64,000 nt of DNA from Theobroma cacao (GCF_000208745.1 NC_030855.1:22845748-22909747), one strand, 5' to 3'. Counted from the first letter of the stretch, positions 49,776 to 63,900 are shown. Numbers and translations are program-made. Notes: a model not told the origin generated them from the sequence alone.

Positions 49776-50850
49776 TTATTTTTTTATTGAAATAAATAGT
49801 TTCTCTTTCTTTTTTTTTAGTCAAGTGGGAATGTGGGATTGATCTTATCCTTGGTGAGACACATAACATTAATGATGAAAACTTGCCAAAATATTAGTCA
49901 TGTCATTCATGTATTTGTTCTACGATTTTGTTTTATTTATAATAATTTCTCTCAATATAATTTTAAAATGTAAGTATCTTATTTGGTATAAATTAGATTT
50001 GACAAATTGTATTCATGTGTTATACGTTAAATACGAACACAATATAATCAAAATATCATATGATGCTAGTATGATATACTAATATATCATAGTTGATAAT
50101 GATGTAACATACTAACATATTATAATTAATGATGACATGATATGTTAATTTAATATGATAATATGAACACATGACAATTTTTACTATCCACATCAACATT
50201 ATATAAGTATATCGTGAATATTAAATAACAAGTGTCATTTTAATTAATGACAATTAGTCAATAATTAGTTATAATTTTTTTTTATTAAAAATAAAACTAC
50301 ACAAACTTAATTAAACGTAATAAAAAAATAAAACTTATTAAATTTTTTTGAATAAACACTTATCAAACTTAAAAAAAAAATAATATCCATCAAGTATAAT
50401 TAAAATCTACAATCATTATCATCAAGCCTAACAAAAGAAAGTCTTAAATGTGTTAACTTTGACATGCGTACATGATTAATTAAACAAATTACATTGATAC
50501 ACAATAACATAATTAAATAAACATATCTTAAACAAATTTTAAACTAATTGAAAGAAATTGATACGGTTTAAAATAATGAAATTTTCATGATTTAAGTGTA
50601 TGGATATAATTAAAACATGAAACATCATATACCTTAACTTTGTATCGTATACAAAATTACTAAACCTAGTGTAAACCTTAAACTTTGTTGGTAAATAAAT
50701 CCCTTAAAAAATACGAAGAGAGTCAATATCATTACTAATAATTAACAATTGAAAAATAAATAAATAAATAAATTACAGATTTTTTTTCATGTCTATAATG
50801 GTAAGACGAAGAAGATGACAACATCAAAACAATGGTTTTCAAAAGTCTTC

Positions 50851-51040
50851 TCATTGAATTCTGTTAGGGGGGGATTGAGGAACTGATTCCGGTGTGAGAT
50901 TATGACCAGAATTGTTATTTCGCATCTGATCGTAGAGCGAAGGTTTCCGGTCAAGCCCAGGGTTTGTGGTCCAACAGAGAGCGGGCGCCAACTTGCGTCC
51001 AATTAAGAAGAATGGTTCAGCTATCAGCTCCCATTCAATT
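50851..51040 (-). pseudogene. Possible gene fragment (coding-like island)
   Basis: A minus-strand frame of about 63 codons is open between stops, in sequence clearly less AT-rich than its surroundings. It has no good start codon and ends at 50851 with ESVPQSPPNRIQ. It reads like part of a protein, but I do not recognise the family, and no splice-linked neighbours were found. It may be a remnant exon or chance. Confidence 0.2.
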
Positions 51041-53133
51041 CAACCGACCTAAGCTTGGATAGCCATTTTTGCATGAAATATATATATATAAAATAACAAT
51101 CCTACCCTATATACTCACGCTAGTTTGGCATGAGAAAAGAGACCCTGTTGCAACAGATCAAAAACCTTCCGTTAATCGAGATTCTTTTCAAGAATCTGGT
51201 TCTTCCTGAGTCTCCAATGAAACAAAAGTTGACCATGAGATGGGAGTGAGGCAGTGAGCTCCCCATCAGTCATGCCAAATTAATATTCACTAGTCACATC
51301 TGGTCTCTTTATTATCACCACTAAGCAATAAATTTAATCACCCCGCCTTTTTTTTTTTTTTTATCACAGGGCTGTTTGTTTAGCCTAGAAAGAAAGAGAG
51401 AAAAAAAGAGGGAGGAAATGATGATGCTGATGCTGATGAACCATTACCATGATGATAGCATGCTTCCTTCTTCAAGCACGCATGAGAAACATTTTTGAGT
51501 GACAGGAATTTGCTTCTACATTTGTAACAGTTTCGACCTGCTTTGAGGGGGGCGCAGGTGCAAATTTAGATCATAATTTTTCACAACTGACGTGTGGATG
51601 TTGGTATTTTCTTTGTACATATCATTTCCAAGAGTCAAGAAAGTCCACACATTAATTTTTCACGTTGAATTTGTACAAAAGAAAAAAACCTTCGGGTTAG
51701 CATTATTGTTACTGCCATGAATATATCCATTAATTGTTTTCTTTGTTTCTGTTTCGCCCACACTAGGGGAAAAGGAGTGCGGAAAGCTTCTCTGATCCAT
51801 TTTTTAAAGACTAAATATAGGGTCCATTTTTACCTTTCGGTGACTTTGTTTCTCTGTTTTTCTTCCTTTTTTTTTAATTAATAATCTTGGGCCAGGAAAC
51901 TGAAAAGAAATATTCCACTGTTTTTTGTTTGACCAAGATGGTTGCGTCGGTGCGGTTGGTCAGGGCCTTTTTGGTCAGAGACACAGAGTCATGACCTGCC
52001 CTGTTTCTGAAAACTCTGGTAAGTGCAGACTGTAGTTGCCGATGCAGTGAGTCCTCCACGGTTATTCTCGTACAGGAGCTTATTAAAATCACCATCATGA
52101 TGGAGACACGTGTCCCTATGGGTTGCGTGTTTGGATTTTTGGCCACTTTAGTTAGACAAGTACATTGTTCATGCAACGTAGAAAGTACACAGGCGACATG
52201 TTATTCAACTTTATTGTTTTTAGGAAACCTCAACATGGTAGATGAAGACAAACCAGAGTACCTCAAGTTATGGGATAGATAGCTTCAATCTATTTGTTTT
52301 CTCAAGCCAAGCGAATCAAATTTAGGTAAGAAGAGCAGTTCAGACTTCAGAACAGGACATGCTCTTTTAAAAATTAGTACTATATGAGACTGGGTATTGA
52401 AGGTTTTTGGAGCTCAATAAAACTGGCAAAAAGTTGAGTTAGATTTCTCAAGGTAAAGCTGCCATGAATCTCACTTTTCCCTCTGCTTTTTCACCACTGT
52501 TTGACGATGAATTGTTGGATTATGTCCGATCTCACACTGTCACCTACCCGTGGTGCTTAAAGATCGAAGGAAACAGGAGCTTAAGCCAAAGCAAAATAGG
52601 TTCATTGTGCCATCGACACTGCAGGAAATGGAACTTCTAATTCGCCCCATTTTGCTTAAAAAAACAGAGTCTAGCCCAAAGCGAAAAGATAATCAAATAT
52701 AAGCCCAAGAAGAAAGAAGCCCTTTCTTAAGCTGGTGAATTTCATGCTTTCATGTTGGATTCACCAAAAGGCCCAAGATCAAGGCCAACGAAGCAGTGTT
52801 TCAGTTCCACCCGAAGCTGGTTTGTTTTAAGTCTTTGGTTCAACATGGACGGATCATCTATATGCAGGACTAGCCCCAAAAGATTCAAAGTCAAAGCCAC
52901 ATGGCTCTGATCAAACACTCAAAGCCAATTTTGTTTAAATCCATTCATATTAGATTTCTAAAGCTAATGGGAGCAGTTTTCTTGTAATGACAGATCACGT
53001 AACTATTAGATTTCTTTTCTTTCATTTCATCTCTTTCCTGTAAATTTCTTGCACTTTTGTGTGTTTATTTTTTTCCCGTTTTAGTACTACAAAATCGACT
53101 ACTTGAGCAAACCATCCCCACCCTTTCATTTGT

Positions 53134-56100
53134 ATGGAACTTTCATGGGCATCCCCACAGTCATGGATGATTCTTTCTTCAATTTTTTTTTGTGTTTTGT
53201 TGATACAATGTTTCATGGGCATCTTAGCTGTTATAACTGCAGCAAACCTCACCACAGATCAATACGCATTGCTCGAATTCAAAGACAGCCTTAATCCCGA
53301 CACCGTATTAGCAAACAATTGGACCAGCTCTACCTCTGTTTGCAACTGGGTTGGTGTTTCATGCAGTTCTAATCCTGAACGAGTCACCTCCTTAAATCTT
53401 TGCAGCATGAATCTTACAGGAACCATTTCTCCGCACCTTGGGGACCTTTCTTCTCTCCTCTCTCTCGACTTGAGCGGCAACAAGCTTAACGGCTATCTAC
53501 CTTCGACGATTTACAACTTGTCTTCTTTGCAAATCATGGACTTAACTTCTAATGGACTATCTGGTGATTTCCCAGATGACCTTTGTACTTACTTTCCCAA
53601 GCTTGAGGTTCTTCATTTGGCTTTCAATGGGTTTTCTGGAAGTGTTCCTTCAAGTTTAGGTGACTGTACCAATCTTCAAAATTTGTCGTTGTCTAATAAT
53701 AGATTCAATGGATTCATTCCAAGAAGTATTGGTAATTTAACTAGGCTGAAAGAAATACACCTGGGTGGAAATAGATTACGAGGTATGCTTTTTTTCTTCT
53801 TTTTTCTTTTAACTCCAAGTGTATCATTCTTCTTTTTGGCAATGCGTAGGAGTTGTTCGATATATTATCCAAGTGTGGGAAAAAAATTGAACTTTTACTT
53901 GTATTTGCAGGTGAAATCCCATGGGAAATAGGTAATCTTTTTAATTTGGAGATATTTGCTGCAGAAAATAACAGGGGGCTTACTGGTGGGATTCCATCTT
54001 CCATATTTAACATTTCTTCATTGACAAAACTTCTTCTCTTCAACAATAGTCTATCCGGTGGTTTACCAGATAACGTGTGTAATCATCTTTCCAAACTTGA
54101 GGGGCTTCATTTGTCTTTGAATAGATTTTCTGGTCATATTCCATCAAGTATAGGTGGATGTAGCAATCTTCAGGATTTATCACTGTCAACTAATCAATTC
54201 AATGGAACCATTCCAAGAGGTATTGGAAATTTGACTAGCCTCAAACGACTGTCTCTGCGTGAAAATGATCTAACAGGTAAGAGTTTTTACTTTGATATTT
54301 AGTCTTATGCATTTAAAACTATTGTTGGAACCTTGTCCCTGATATTTGCATAAACATTGTATCCCCTTTTGGGAATAATACATAAACAAGCAATCTGATA
54401 AATTTAATCGCTTTAGATATACTTTTACCTAGTTGATTTGGCAAATAATTTCCTTCTGTAAAAATGTTAACGAAGTTGCTAGCTTTATAATACTGAGATT
54501 TTTCTCCTTTGGGTTTTTGTTATGCTTGCAGGGGAAATCCCATGGGAAATTGGAAATCTCTATTCATTGGAGATATTTGCTGCACAGCATATGCGTCTAA
54601 CTGGTTCCATCCCACCTTCCATCTTCAACATATCTTCTTTAAAAGAAATTTCTCTGCACAACAATAGTCTATCCGGTAATCTACTTATGAACATTTGGCA
54701 ACATTTTCCAACATTTGTTGTAAGAATTAATATAAAAGAAATAATCATAAAATCAATAATAAGAGAATCATGATAATACATTCAGATTTGATTCATATTA
54801 GTATCTTTACGTGCATAGGTCAAAGTAATTTTGAAGTAAACTCTGATTAGGATTTGGTTCTTGTTAGTACAATATTCAATAGTTCCTGGCACAAAGTTTG
54901 AGCAAGATGATATAATTACTATGATATTTGTTGTAATATCCTTTTTTTGTTACATAGTGTAAAATAAGATAATAAAGTGTTAACTGATAATAGGATAGGA
55001 CAACAATTTTTTCACTGGCAAAATTACCCATATTATGCTTTTGTAACTTGAAAGTGCAATGTTCATGTTTCTGTCTTGAAATGAATTAACTTTAGATGAT
55101 GAAAGGATAAAAATTAAAGAATAGTAATAGGCATAGCATTACGAAGGTTTTAATCATAGAACAGATAAGTGTGAAAGTTTAACTATGTATATAAGAGGCT
55201 TGATCTTGATAATTGCTGTCTTTTTTTTGAAAATTTGGATGGTTAATATTTCTTGCTTCTTTTCCTAGTAAAGTTACTCATAACATTCATTTTAGTTGAA
55301 CCTGAATCATATATAATGCAATAAGGTATCCTAAAACTTGTACAATAATGTATTTCTTCATTTGACAGGTGAAATACCTTCTATGATCTCAATTACAAAT
55401 CTTGAGCTGCTTAGACTATGGGGAAATAATCTCAGCGGCAATATTCCAAATTTTATCTCCAATGCTTCTAAGCTCACAACCTTATCACTACAAGAAAACT
55501 CATTCTCTGGTCTTATCCCGAATACACTTGGCAATTTAAGATTCCTAGAGCGGCTGAGCCTCGCATCTAATAATTTGATCACTGAAACTTCAACACATGA
55601 GTGGAGCTTTCTGTCTTCTTTGGCAAATTGCAGGAATCTGAGATATTTGAACCTATCATCCAATCCATTGAATGGCATTCTTCCAGGTTCTATCTCAAAT
55701 CTGTCTACATCTCTTCAGTTTTTCTATGCCTCAGGTGTCAAAATTACAGGTAACATTCCCAGGGAAATTGGTAACTTAAGCAATATTACAACTTTAGACC
55801 TCTCCCATAATGAATTGAGTGGATCTATTCGAGCACCAATAGGAAGGCTACGAAATGTGCAGGGGTTGTATCTTGATGGTAATCAATTACAAGGGTCTAT
55901 CCCACCAAGTGTCTGCGGTTTAGGGAGATTACATACCCTATCATTAGGTGGCAACATGCTTCATGGTCCTATACCAACTTGTTTGGCGAATTTGACTTCT
56001 TTGAGGTATCTTCACTTAGACTCCAACAAATTGAATTCCATAATACCCTTAACCTTGTGGAGCCTTAATAATATCTTACTGGTAGACTTGTCCTCAAATT

Positions 56101-57927
56101 ATCTGAATGGTTCCCTTCCATCGGGCATTCAGAAACTGAAGGTATTGACACATTTGAATTTGTCAAGGAATCTGTTATCGGGTGAAATCTGGAGTTCAAT
56201 TGGAGAACTCCAGGATCTGATTTCTCTAGACTTATCTAATAATAGATTTGATGGTTATATTCCTGAATCATTTGGTGATTTGATAAGTTTGAAATCCTTG
56301 GATTTATCCAACAACGATCTCTATGGAGTCATTCCCAAATCTTTGGAGAAACTTTCCTTTCTTAATCATTTTAATGTGTCTTTCAATAGACTAGAAGGAG
56401 AAATCCCCATAGGAGGACCCTTTAGAAACTTCTCAGCTAAATCATTTATGAAGAACTATGGACTCTGCGGTTCACCTGTACTACAAGTTCCGCCTTGCAA
56501 AAGTAGACAATCAAAGATGACTCCTTGGCATGTTTTCAAATATGTTCTACCAGTAGTTACTTCAATAACACTGATGGCAGCCGTCTTTATTCTCCATAAA
56601 AGATGCCGAAGAAGGAATATAAATTTGCCAGTTAATGATGATTTATTGCCTCTGAAAAAATGGAGAAGAATTTCCTATAGTGAACTTTTACAAGCAACTA
56701 ATGAATTTGATGAATGCAACTTGCTTGGTTCAGGGGGCTTTGGGTCTGTGTATAGAGGAACACTTTCAGATGGGATGAATGTTGCAATAAAAGTGTTCAA
56801 TATGCACTTAGAGGGCAGATTCAAGAGTTTTGATGTTGAATGTGAAGCAATGCGCAATATTTTTCATCGCAATCTTGTCAAGGTCATTAGTAGTTGCTCT
56901 AATGTAGACTTCAAAGCCTTAATTTTTGAGTTCATGCCTAATGGGAGCCTTGAGAAATGGTTATATTTCTCTAACTATTTTCTCAATCTCCTACAAAGAA
57001 TTGACATAATGATTGATGTTGCGTCAGCACTAGAATACCTCCATTTTGGCTGCTCAGTACCTGTGATCCATTGTGACTTAAAGCCAAGTAATATCCTGCT
57101 AGATAAAGACATGGTTGCACATGTTGGAGATTTTGGCCTTGCCAAACTCATGGGAGAAGAAGATTCCATGAGACAAACTAAGACACTTGCCACTATTGGG
57201 TATATGGCACCAGGTATTTTTTTGCATCTTATTCATATTTATGTTTTTGTATGTGCGGTTGCTTCAGCATTTTAGTTTTCTATTGAAGATTAATGATGTT
57301 GCAATAACTAAAACATTTGATTATGTTCTACATACAGAATATGGATCGAGCGGAATTGTTTCTCCAAAAGGTGATGTCTATAGTTATGGTATTTTATTGA
57401 TGGAAACTTTCACAAGAAAGAAACCTACAGATGAAATTTTCTCCGGTGAAATGAGTCTGATGGATTGGGTAAAAAGGTCACTTTCTAATGGAACAATTGA
57501 TGATGTTTTGGATGCCAATTTGTTAAGAGAGGAGGAACATTTCATAGATAAAGTGAACGTTTTATCATCTATCATGGGATTAGCTCTGGAGTGTACAGCT
57601 GAGTTGCCTAAAGAAAGGAAAAACATGAAGGATGTTGTGGCCATACTCAAGAAAATCAAAAGTAAGTTTCTAAAGGATGTTGAGCTGGCTTATAATGGTA
57701 ATGAATATGTTTACTTTAATTCTTTACAATTTACACATTCTTTTTTTCTTTTGTTGAAGCTATATGGTACAAGCTTATTGGTTACATTTGCATACCAGCT
57801 TATACGACTTCCATCAAATAGCTCTTTTATAAGCTTGAGAACTTTCCTGCAGTTTAAGGCCCAGAGGGTACATAATTTTGGGTCCATTAACTTTTGTTTT
57901 CTTTTCAGGAAATTGAGGGAACATTAG
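53134..57927 (+). CDS. Non-RD LRR receptor kinase, subfamily XII (Xa21/EFR-like)
   Basis: Proposed exons 53134-53782, 53911-54276, 54532-54675, 55369-57213, 57338-57927 (about 1197 aa). In order: signal peptide, LRRNT cap (SVCNWVGVSC), many LRRs, transmembrane helix (VLPVVTSITLMAAVFIL), kinase with GSGGFG (840-845) and HCD (954-956) instead of HRD, a non-RD kinase as in FLS2, EFR and Xa21, then DFG and an MxxxPTDEIF segment. Such receptors detect microbial patterns at the plasma membrane. Exons 2 and 3 both begin GEIPWEIGNL and are tandem copies of an LRR module. Exon 3 is eroded: the frame hits a stop at 54773 unless the cryptic donor at 54676 is used. The 3' end is uncertain: the family usually stops soon after LKKIKSKFLKDV (about 57680), and an unplaced last intron is possible. 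Confidence 0.8.
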
Positions 57928-60921
57928 TTCCTAAATACTCTGGAGCATGAATTATAGAAAAAGCAGTTTTAAAAATCAAGTTATTAAATTTATTAGGAAG
58001 ATCTGTCTAAAAGTTAATAAAATACAATTACCTGAAATTTCCCTATTTTGGGAAACCAAAGAAGCTTTTTTTTTTAATATTTCTTTTTTCTTTTCAAAAT
58101 TTCTACTATTTCCTTTTATCACTATGTAAATTTTATACCTAACCATGTCTTCTTTTCCCCTCTGTTAGGAGAAGGAAAAATTGGTGAGAGGAACTGTATG
58201 TTTGGTGATGACTATCAAGCCTTTACAATTACTGATGTGGCAGTATGTGAATACAATAGATAGTCTTCACACAAGGTATTTACTTTATGACTTCTCAATC
58301 ACAGTTTTTACAAATTGCTAAAATTAAATTAAGTGATATGCTGATATCATGTCTCAAATGTGATTTAATCAATCCAGTCATTCTAAATTGGATTGATGTA
58401 AGCTCACCAGAATCACCACAACTTTTAGCCTGTATGATCTTAAGTCCTCACTCTATCTCGCTCTAAACATTATTCCACATAGTAATTAGGGATCTATTTA
58501 AGTGACGTGCATATTTGTTATAATTATTGATTGAAAATCATGGGTTGGATGCTGAGTTGACACCAATTAGTTGTGATGAAATTCAAACATTTAAACAACA
58601 ATATGTTTTCTTTTCACTCAATGTTTTATGTAGCACCTTTGCCATTTGTCATTCTGCAAAATTGCTTCGTTCTTAATTTTTTTTCTGTTATACTTGGGCC
58701 ATTTTGTTTCCCCTTTGAAATGAGTGTTCTCCCTGCAGCTCTGTTTATTGCTCTACACTGGTTTAGTTTTCTAAACTTCAAGCTATACATGGATTTGTTC
58801 TTTGCAAACTTCTTTGCAATGGACTGGCAACTCGGAATCTCCAAAAGAGAATCATTAAGCAGTGGGGTTCCTGGCAAAATGTAAAAGAGGCTTCCAATAA
58901 ATTGAACGTTCAGATCTGCTAGTGGTGGAAGTAAAACTTGACAGTCAACACATCACAAAGTAGTTTCAAGATCAAATCCTCTTGCCCCAACTATCCCAAG
59001 GAAACAAATTAAAACCTGTTAGCCGCAAAGTTTCCGCGGTGAGAGTTAATGTGACTACAAAGTTTGAAAGTACTGATTTCTGGTAGGCTCATTAATCTTC
59101 TAGGCAGTTTGGCATGGAAGAGGCTTATTAAGCTCAAGTGGCAAAGTCCTTAATGATGGAACCAATTTACTGGTGGTTAAATGGTTAACTTCCAAGTCTG
59201 GAAAGTATTCTACTTCAGATTTCAGAAACTTATACTGCTATTTGCCATCAGCAGCCCCAGGTGGACTGGGACAGGCTTCTATGGTTTCAGGATAACATCA
59301 CAAACATGCCCTCATTGCATGGATGGATATACTGGATAGACGTCCACCATTGCAGAGGCCTTCTACATGGAGTCCCCATTGATAGCTGTTCGTGCTTTTC
59401 TAGTGGCCATGCTAATGAGGACAGAGATCATCTTTTCTTTACTTGCCTTGCCCATATACCAAGCAGATTTCAGACAAAATTTTGAGGGTGCTCTCATGTT
59501 GACAGGCCTGCTGGTGACTGGTCTGAGGAATTCAACTGGGCCAAGGAGTTGAAAGGCAAATTTCTCTTGGTGATTGTTCTTAAGCTTGCCTAGAATGCCT
59601 AAATCAACCATGTCTGGATTGATAGAAGCAATAAAAGTATGGGAAGGCATCTGCTGCTAACGATGTTTTCCAGATCCATTTTCGACTCAGCCAGGTTCAG
59701 ATTACATAGCTTACCCCGGGGGATCAAAGATAGGAATGCTACCCTCTGTACTAATTGTAGAATTTCTGACGCTTATTTGTAATTGTTTCATTTTTCTGTA
59801 TAGTTGCTGTATAGTACAATTCTTTTCTAGCAGGTTCTCTTCCTGCATTCGTGGATAAATAAAATATTTTGCATTTAACTCAAAAAAAGGGGATATGAAA
59901 ATATATTCCAAATTCCTCTCTAGTGTTGAAAGAAAATTCTATATACCTTGTTTGCTTAGCAATCCTCAATTAGTTTTAATTAAAATTATGTAGTAGCAAA
60001 AAAACCAATTGGGTGTTTGTTGTTTCATGCTTAAGCAAATTTAAGTTACTATTATATTGCTTACAAATAAAAAAAAGAAATTCCCATGTTCTTTGTGCTT
60101 CCTTTAATTATGAAGAATAGAATATGCACAATCCTTTTGATAAAAACAAGAACACTAAAAATAAGCCCAAGTCAACGGAATCTCACTGCTACTGCCTACT
60201 GGTAGAATCCTATCGGTTTTCAGTTAGTTAACGAGGCCTGCCAAACTCAAAGAACAACTTAATAAGGAGACCCCACGTGGCTATTTCTTCAGCTTTCTTC
60301 TTTCTTCTATCTCTTTCTGTTTTCTTCAATTTTTTTCTGGTTTTAGTTTGCTCTCTTGCATTCTAACATTTCCATCTTCAACGTATGATAACAAGGAAAG
60401 CAAAAAAAGAAAAAAAAAAACACACCAGAGAGTTGTCTTGTTTTATGTTTGGTGGGAAGTAGCTGTTACGGATATGATTCTTGTATTACAAGGCTAATGC
60501 TTTAAAAGTGCAGTTGATGAGTTGAGTTTCGTCGACCAATCTGCCTTGTCTTTCACTCTTACAACGTTTATAAATCACTATCACCCACTTCTTAACGTTT
60601 CTTTGAATTCTTCCATCTTCTTTGACGTTCTTATTTTATCAACTATACAGTCTTTTTTTTTTTTTGTTCTCTCATTTTTAGTTAGTTCTTCTTTCACCAC
60701 CACCTGAAACTAAGCTGACATATGGCCATATTTGTTGGCGGGTCTTTGTTAGAGAAAGATAGGAAAAGAAATAGTAGTAGAGGCAGGTGCAGCCTCGTAA
60801 GAGTTTCTTGTTCTTGTCGTCAGAAAATTAATTTCCAACGCAAGGAAATTCAGGTTTTCAGGTTCTCCTCAAAACAAGACCATGAAGCTTGATTGAGAGG
60901 AAGTTACGTTGTGGTGATACA
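57928..60921. other. Region between the receptor kinase and the O-fucosyltransferase gene
   Basis: Non-coding apart from a decayed LINE fragment (59040-59730, see separate entry). The stretch 60250-60921 is the promoter and leader of the downstream gene, with T-rich tracts. No intact gene is seen. Confidence 0.6.
59040..59730 (+). mobile_element. Decayed LINE (non-LTR retrotransposon) 3' fragment
   Basis: Broken plus-strand frames recall the end of plant LINE reverse transcriptases. One frame near 59190-59240 reads SKSGKYSTSDFRNLY. The next, at 59261-59485, carries a zinc-knuckle (zf-RVT) pattern: DRLLWF, then CSCF..GHANEDRDHLFFTC. After a frame change comes WAKELKGKFLLVIVLKLA at about 59540-59590. 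Stops and shifts show it is dead, and the 5' parts (endonuclease, polymerase core) are missing, as expected of a 5'-truncated insertion. It lies between two functional genes in the same orientation. Its borders are approximate. Confidence 0.6.
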
Positions 60922-63900
60922 ATGGGGAAGCAAGGATCACCAAGAAGTCCACGTCCCATGTCGAAGAATACTAACTCGGTTTTCAGGACGAAAGATTATC
61001 ATATTAGAAGTTCAGATTCTTCGGGGGCCAGTGATCCTTCTATTGGGAGGAGAATATTAGGGGGAGAAAATTACTGGAATTCCAAAGCAGCATTGCTACA
61101 TGGTTTGAAAGCTGATTCCGGAAAGTTTACCCCTTGCAAGGGTGTTTATGTTGGGAAAAGGCATACATGGTTTCGCAGGAATGTGAAGTCAATCGCTTTT
61201 ACGGTCGTGTTGATTGCTTTCCTGTTCTTGCTTGATTCTCTGATGGTGTCAATTTTTGGTTCAATAAACCTTCAGAGTAGTACAAACTCCACCAGCCGTG
61301 AGGTATGATTGTTATCTACAATTAATTTGAATTCAGAGAAACAAGTGTTTTCCATTGATTAGTTCTTGTGAGCATCACCAGGTTTAGAATTAGGTCCTCA
61401 AGCAACAATGTTATGGTCTCAATGAACCTATGTGATCGTACTGTCTAGGATCTGGGATGGACAGTAATCCACTTCCATTTCAGATGGCAGAATTCTCTAC
61501 GGGCCCAGCTAGAAAGGCTTCCAACTTTCATATGTATTGTTTTGTTCTATTGTATTTTCTGTAGTAGGTGGCTTGTCTGCATTTTGAAACACTGAAAGTT
61601 AAAATGCACAAAAAATTGTTATCAATTATTAAATTGTTTCAAAATTGCGGGATGAATGCTGAATTGACACCAACTAGTTGGTATGCCCTTCACTTGCATG
61701 TATTCTAAGGAGGATAGTGTTGCCTATATTCATGAAGAAAGACCAACGGTGCAGATGTACGGCAGGCTTCTAAATTTGGCTTCTACTGCTCTTGCAGAGG
61801 TATGCTTCTTAACTTGTACATTAAGCATATTAAATTTTATATAGCACTGGCTCTTGCTTTTGCTATTTGCCTTGTGTTTTTCCCCAAAGAAAACAAATAG
61901 CAAAACCATCAATTAAACAGAATCTAGAAGAGTTTAACTTTCCCTAAAATTTGATCTCTTCCTCGAGTGTTCAGAAGGTGTTTAAGCAAGATAGTGTGAA
62001 TTTTTGGGAGGAACCATATCCCCAAGCATCCAAATGGAAACCTTTTGCAGATAGAAAAACTCCAACAAGCCCAGGTAAATACCTTGCTTTGGACTTCATC
62101 TATTTGATTTGTACAGCAATATCTAGTGTTCGGCCAACAATGAAAATGTCTACAAGTTATTATGATTAAGTCCTTTGACTTTCGTTGTTGAGACAGGGAA
62201 GCCAGAAAAAAGCAACGGCTATATATTGGTCAGTGCAAATGGTGGTCTGAATCAACAACGAGTAGCTGTAAGTGTCCGATTTGCCTTTTGATCTCCTTCT
62301 TTTCATTGTTCATTAGGGAAGTTCAAAGTTGTATTCAATGAATAAATTCACCTGTGAGTTCTTGAAAGGTAGAGTTATCTGTCAATAAGTGGCATCCCCA
62401 GCAAATTGCACATAGCTTTTCAGACCAGATTGCTCTGATAATTCCATAAACAATTCTTTATACGACAAAAGCATTCTGCTCACTCTTTCATTTCGCAAGA
62501 CAAGCACCTATCGACATATTTACAATCTCTATTTGATCTTCCTGCACTCCTGCATTCATTATTGCTGTTATTTGCATTGTAACATTGTTGTTATTGTCTT
62601 CAGATTTGCAATGCAGTTGCCGTGGCATCTTTACTTAATGCAACTCTGGTTCTTCCTATATTTCTTTACAGCAATGTATGGAAGGATCCCAGGTCTGAAA
62701 TCTAGTCTCACACGGTCAAAGTTATCTTCTAGTTTCTGTTAATTTTTATTGTTCAGCACACTTTGTTTGGCATTCCTGTTTCAAACTGTTTTTTTGTTCT
62801 CCTTTGATGAAATTGGCAAATATTTATTCTCAAGTTGATGCCTTCAAATTTTTTCCATTGTTTTTATTTCCACATGTTTATGCAATAGATAATCAACAGC
62901 ATACTTAATAGTGATATTCAATGGAAGTGCAGCCAGTTTGGTGACATCTATCAAGAGGACTATTTCATGCGCATCTTGCAGGATGACATAGATATTGTAA
63001 AGGAACTTCCTCCCCATTTGAAGTCCTTAGATATTGAAGTCATTGGTAGCCTAGTACGTTGTCTTCTAAGTTCTATATTTGCATTGAAAGCCTGCCTTCA
63101 GTCTCCAGGAAAATCTTAAACCTCTAACCTTGCTTTTCTATTTTGTTGCCTCAAAACAGATTACTGATGCAGATATTGAGAAGGAAGCAAAGCCCAATGA
63201 TTACATAAGAAGTGTACTTCCCCTCCTTGTGCAGAACAGAGTTGTTCACTTCCTTGGATTTGGCAATCGACTTGGCTTCGATCCATTGCCTCCTGACCTC
63301 CAGGTCCGTGATCATATCCCTTGCACGTTTAATTATTGCAGGATAGATAGTTGTGCGATAGGACTTCTATCTCAAGGGGTATTACCCAATCATGGAACCT
63401 TCAGAATCTTCCTAGATACCACCCTCCCCTTCTCCGCAGGCTTATTTCTTGACTGTGCATTCCTGGCAGAAAGGGTGTAGCACCTCCCATTCCCATCTAT
63501 GTTTCAAATGACAAGGTAGTAAAGAAACCAAGAGCAAGACTCAATAAGAATTGTTAACCCCTCAATTTACAAACATTTCCAGCAAAATTTATATGTTTCT
63601 TACCTCAACATGAACTATTCTTTAGGACTCAACCAGGAGAAAACAAGCAATTAGGGTAGTGAATTTATAGGAGCCACTAAATCATCGTTGTATATACCAT
63701 TCTCCACAGATGAGCGGGCAATATTACAATGGAGCACATACATGTTAGCTTCTGAAGCCCTTAACTTAATAATTTTATTCTTGGAGTTATATTTAGGTGA
63801 TATACTTTGCTTCATTGCAGAGACTGAGGTGTAAATGTAACTTCCATGCATTAAAGTTTGTGCCAAAAATTCAAGAAGTCGGTTCACTGTTAATCAGAAG

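Larger units (their letters stand above)
48644..53133. other. 4.5 kb gene-poor region
   Basis: Begins with the BIN2 5' region (strong purine/pyrimidine bias to about 49030). A MITE-like element lies at 49243-49775, and very AT-rich DNA runs from 49776 to 50790. A short coding-like island on the minus strand sits at 50851-51040. The rest is unremarkable, and the last few hundred bases are the upstream region of the receptor kinase. Confidence 0.55.
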
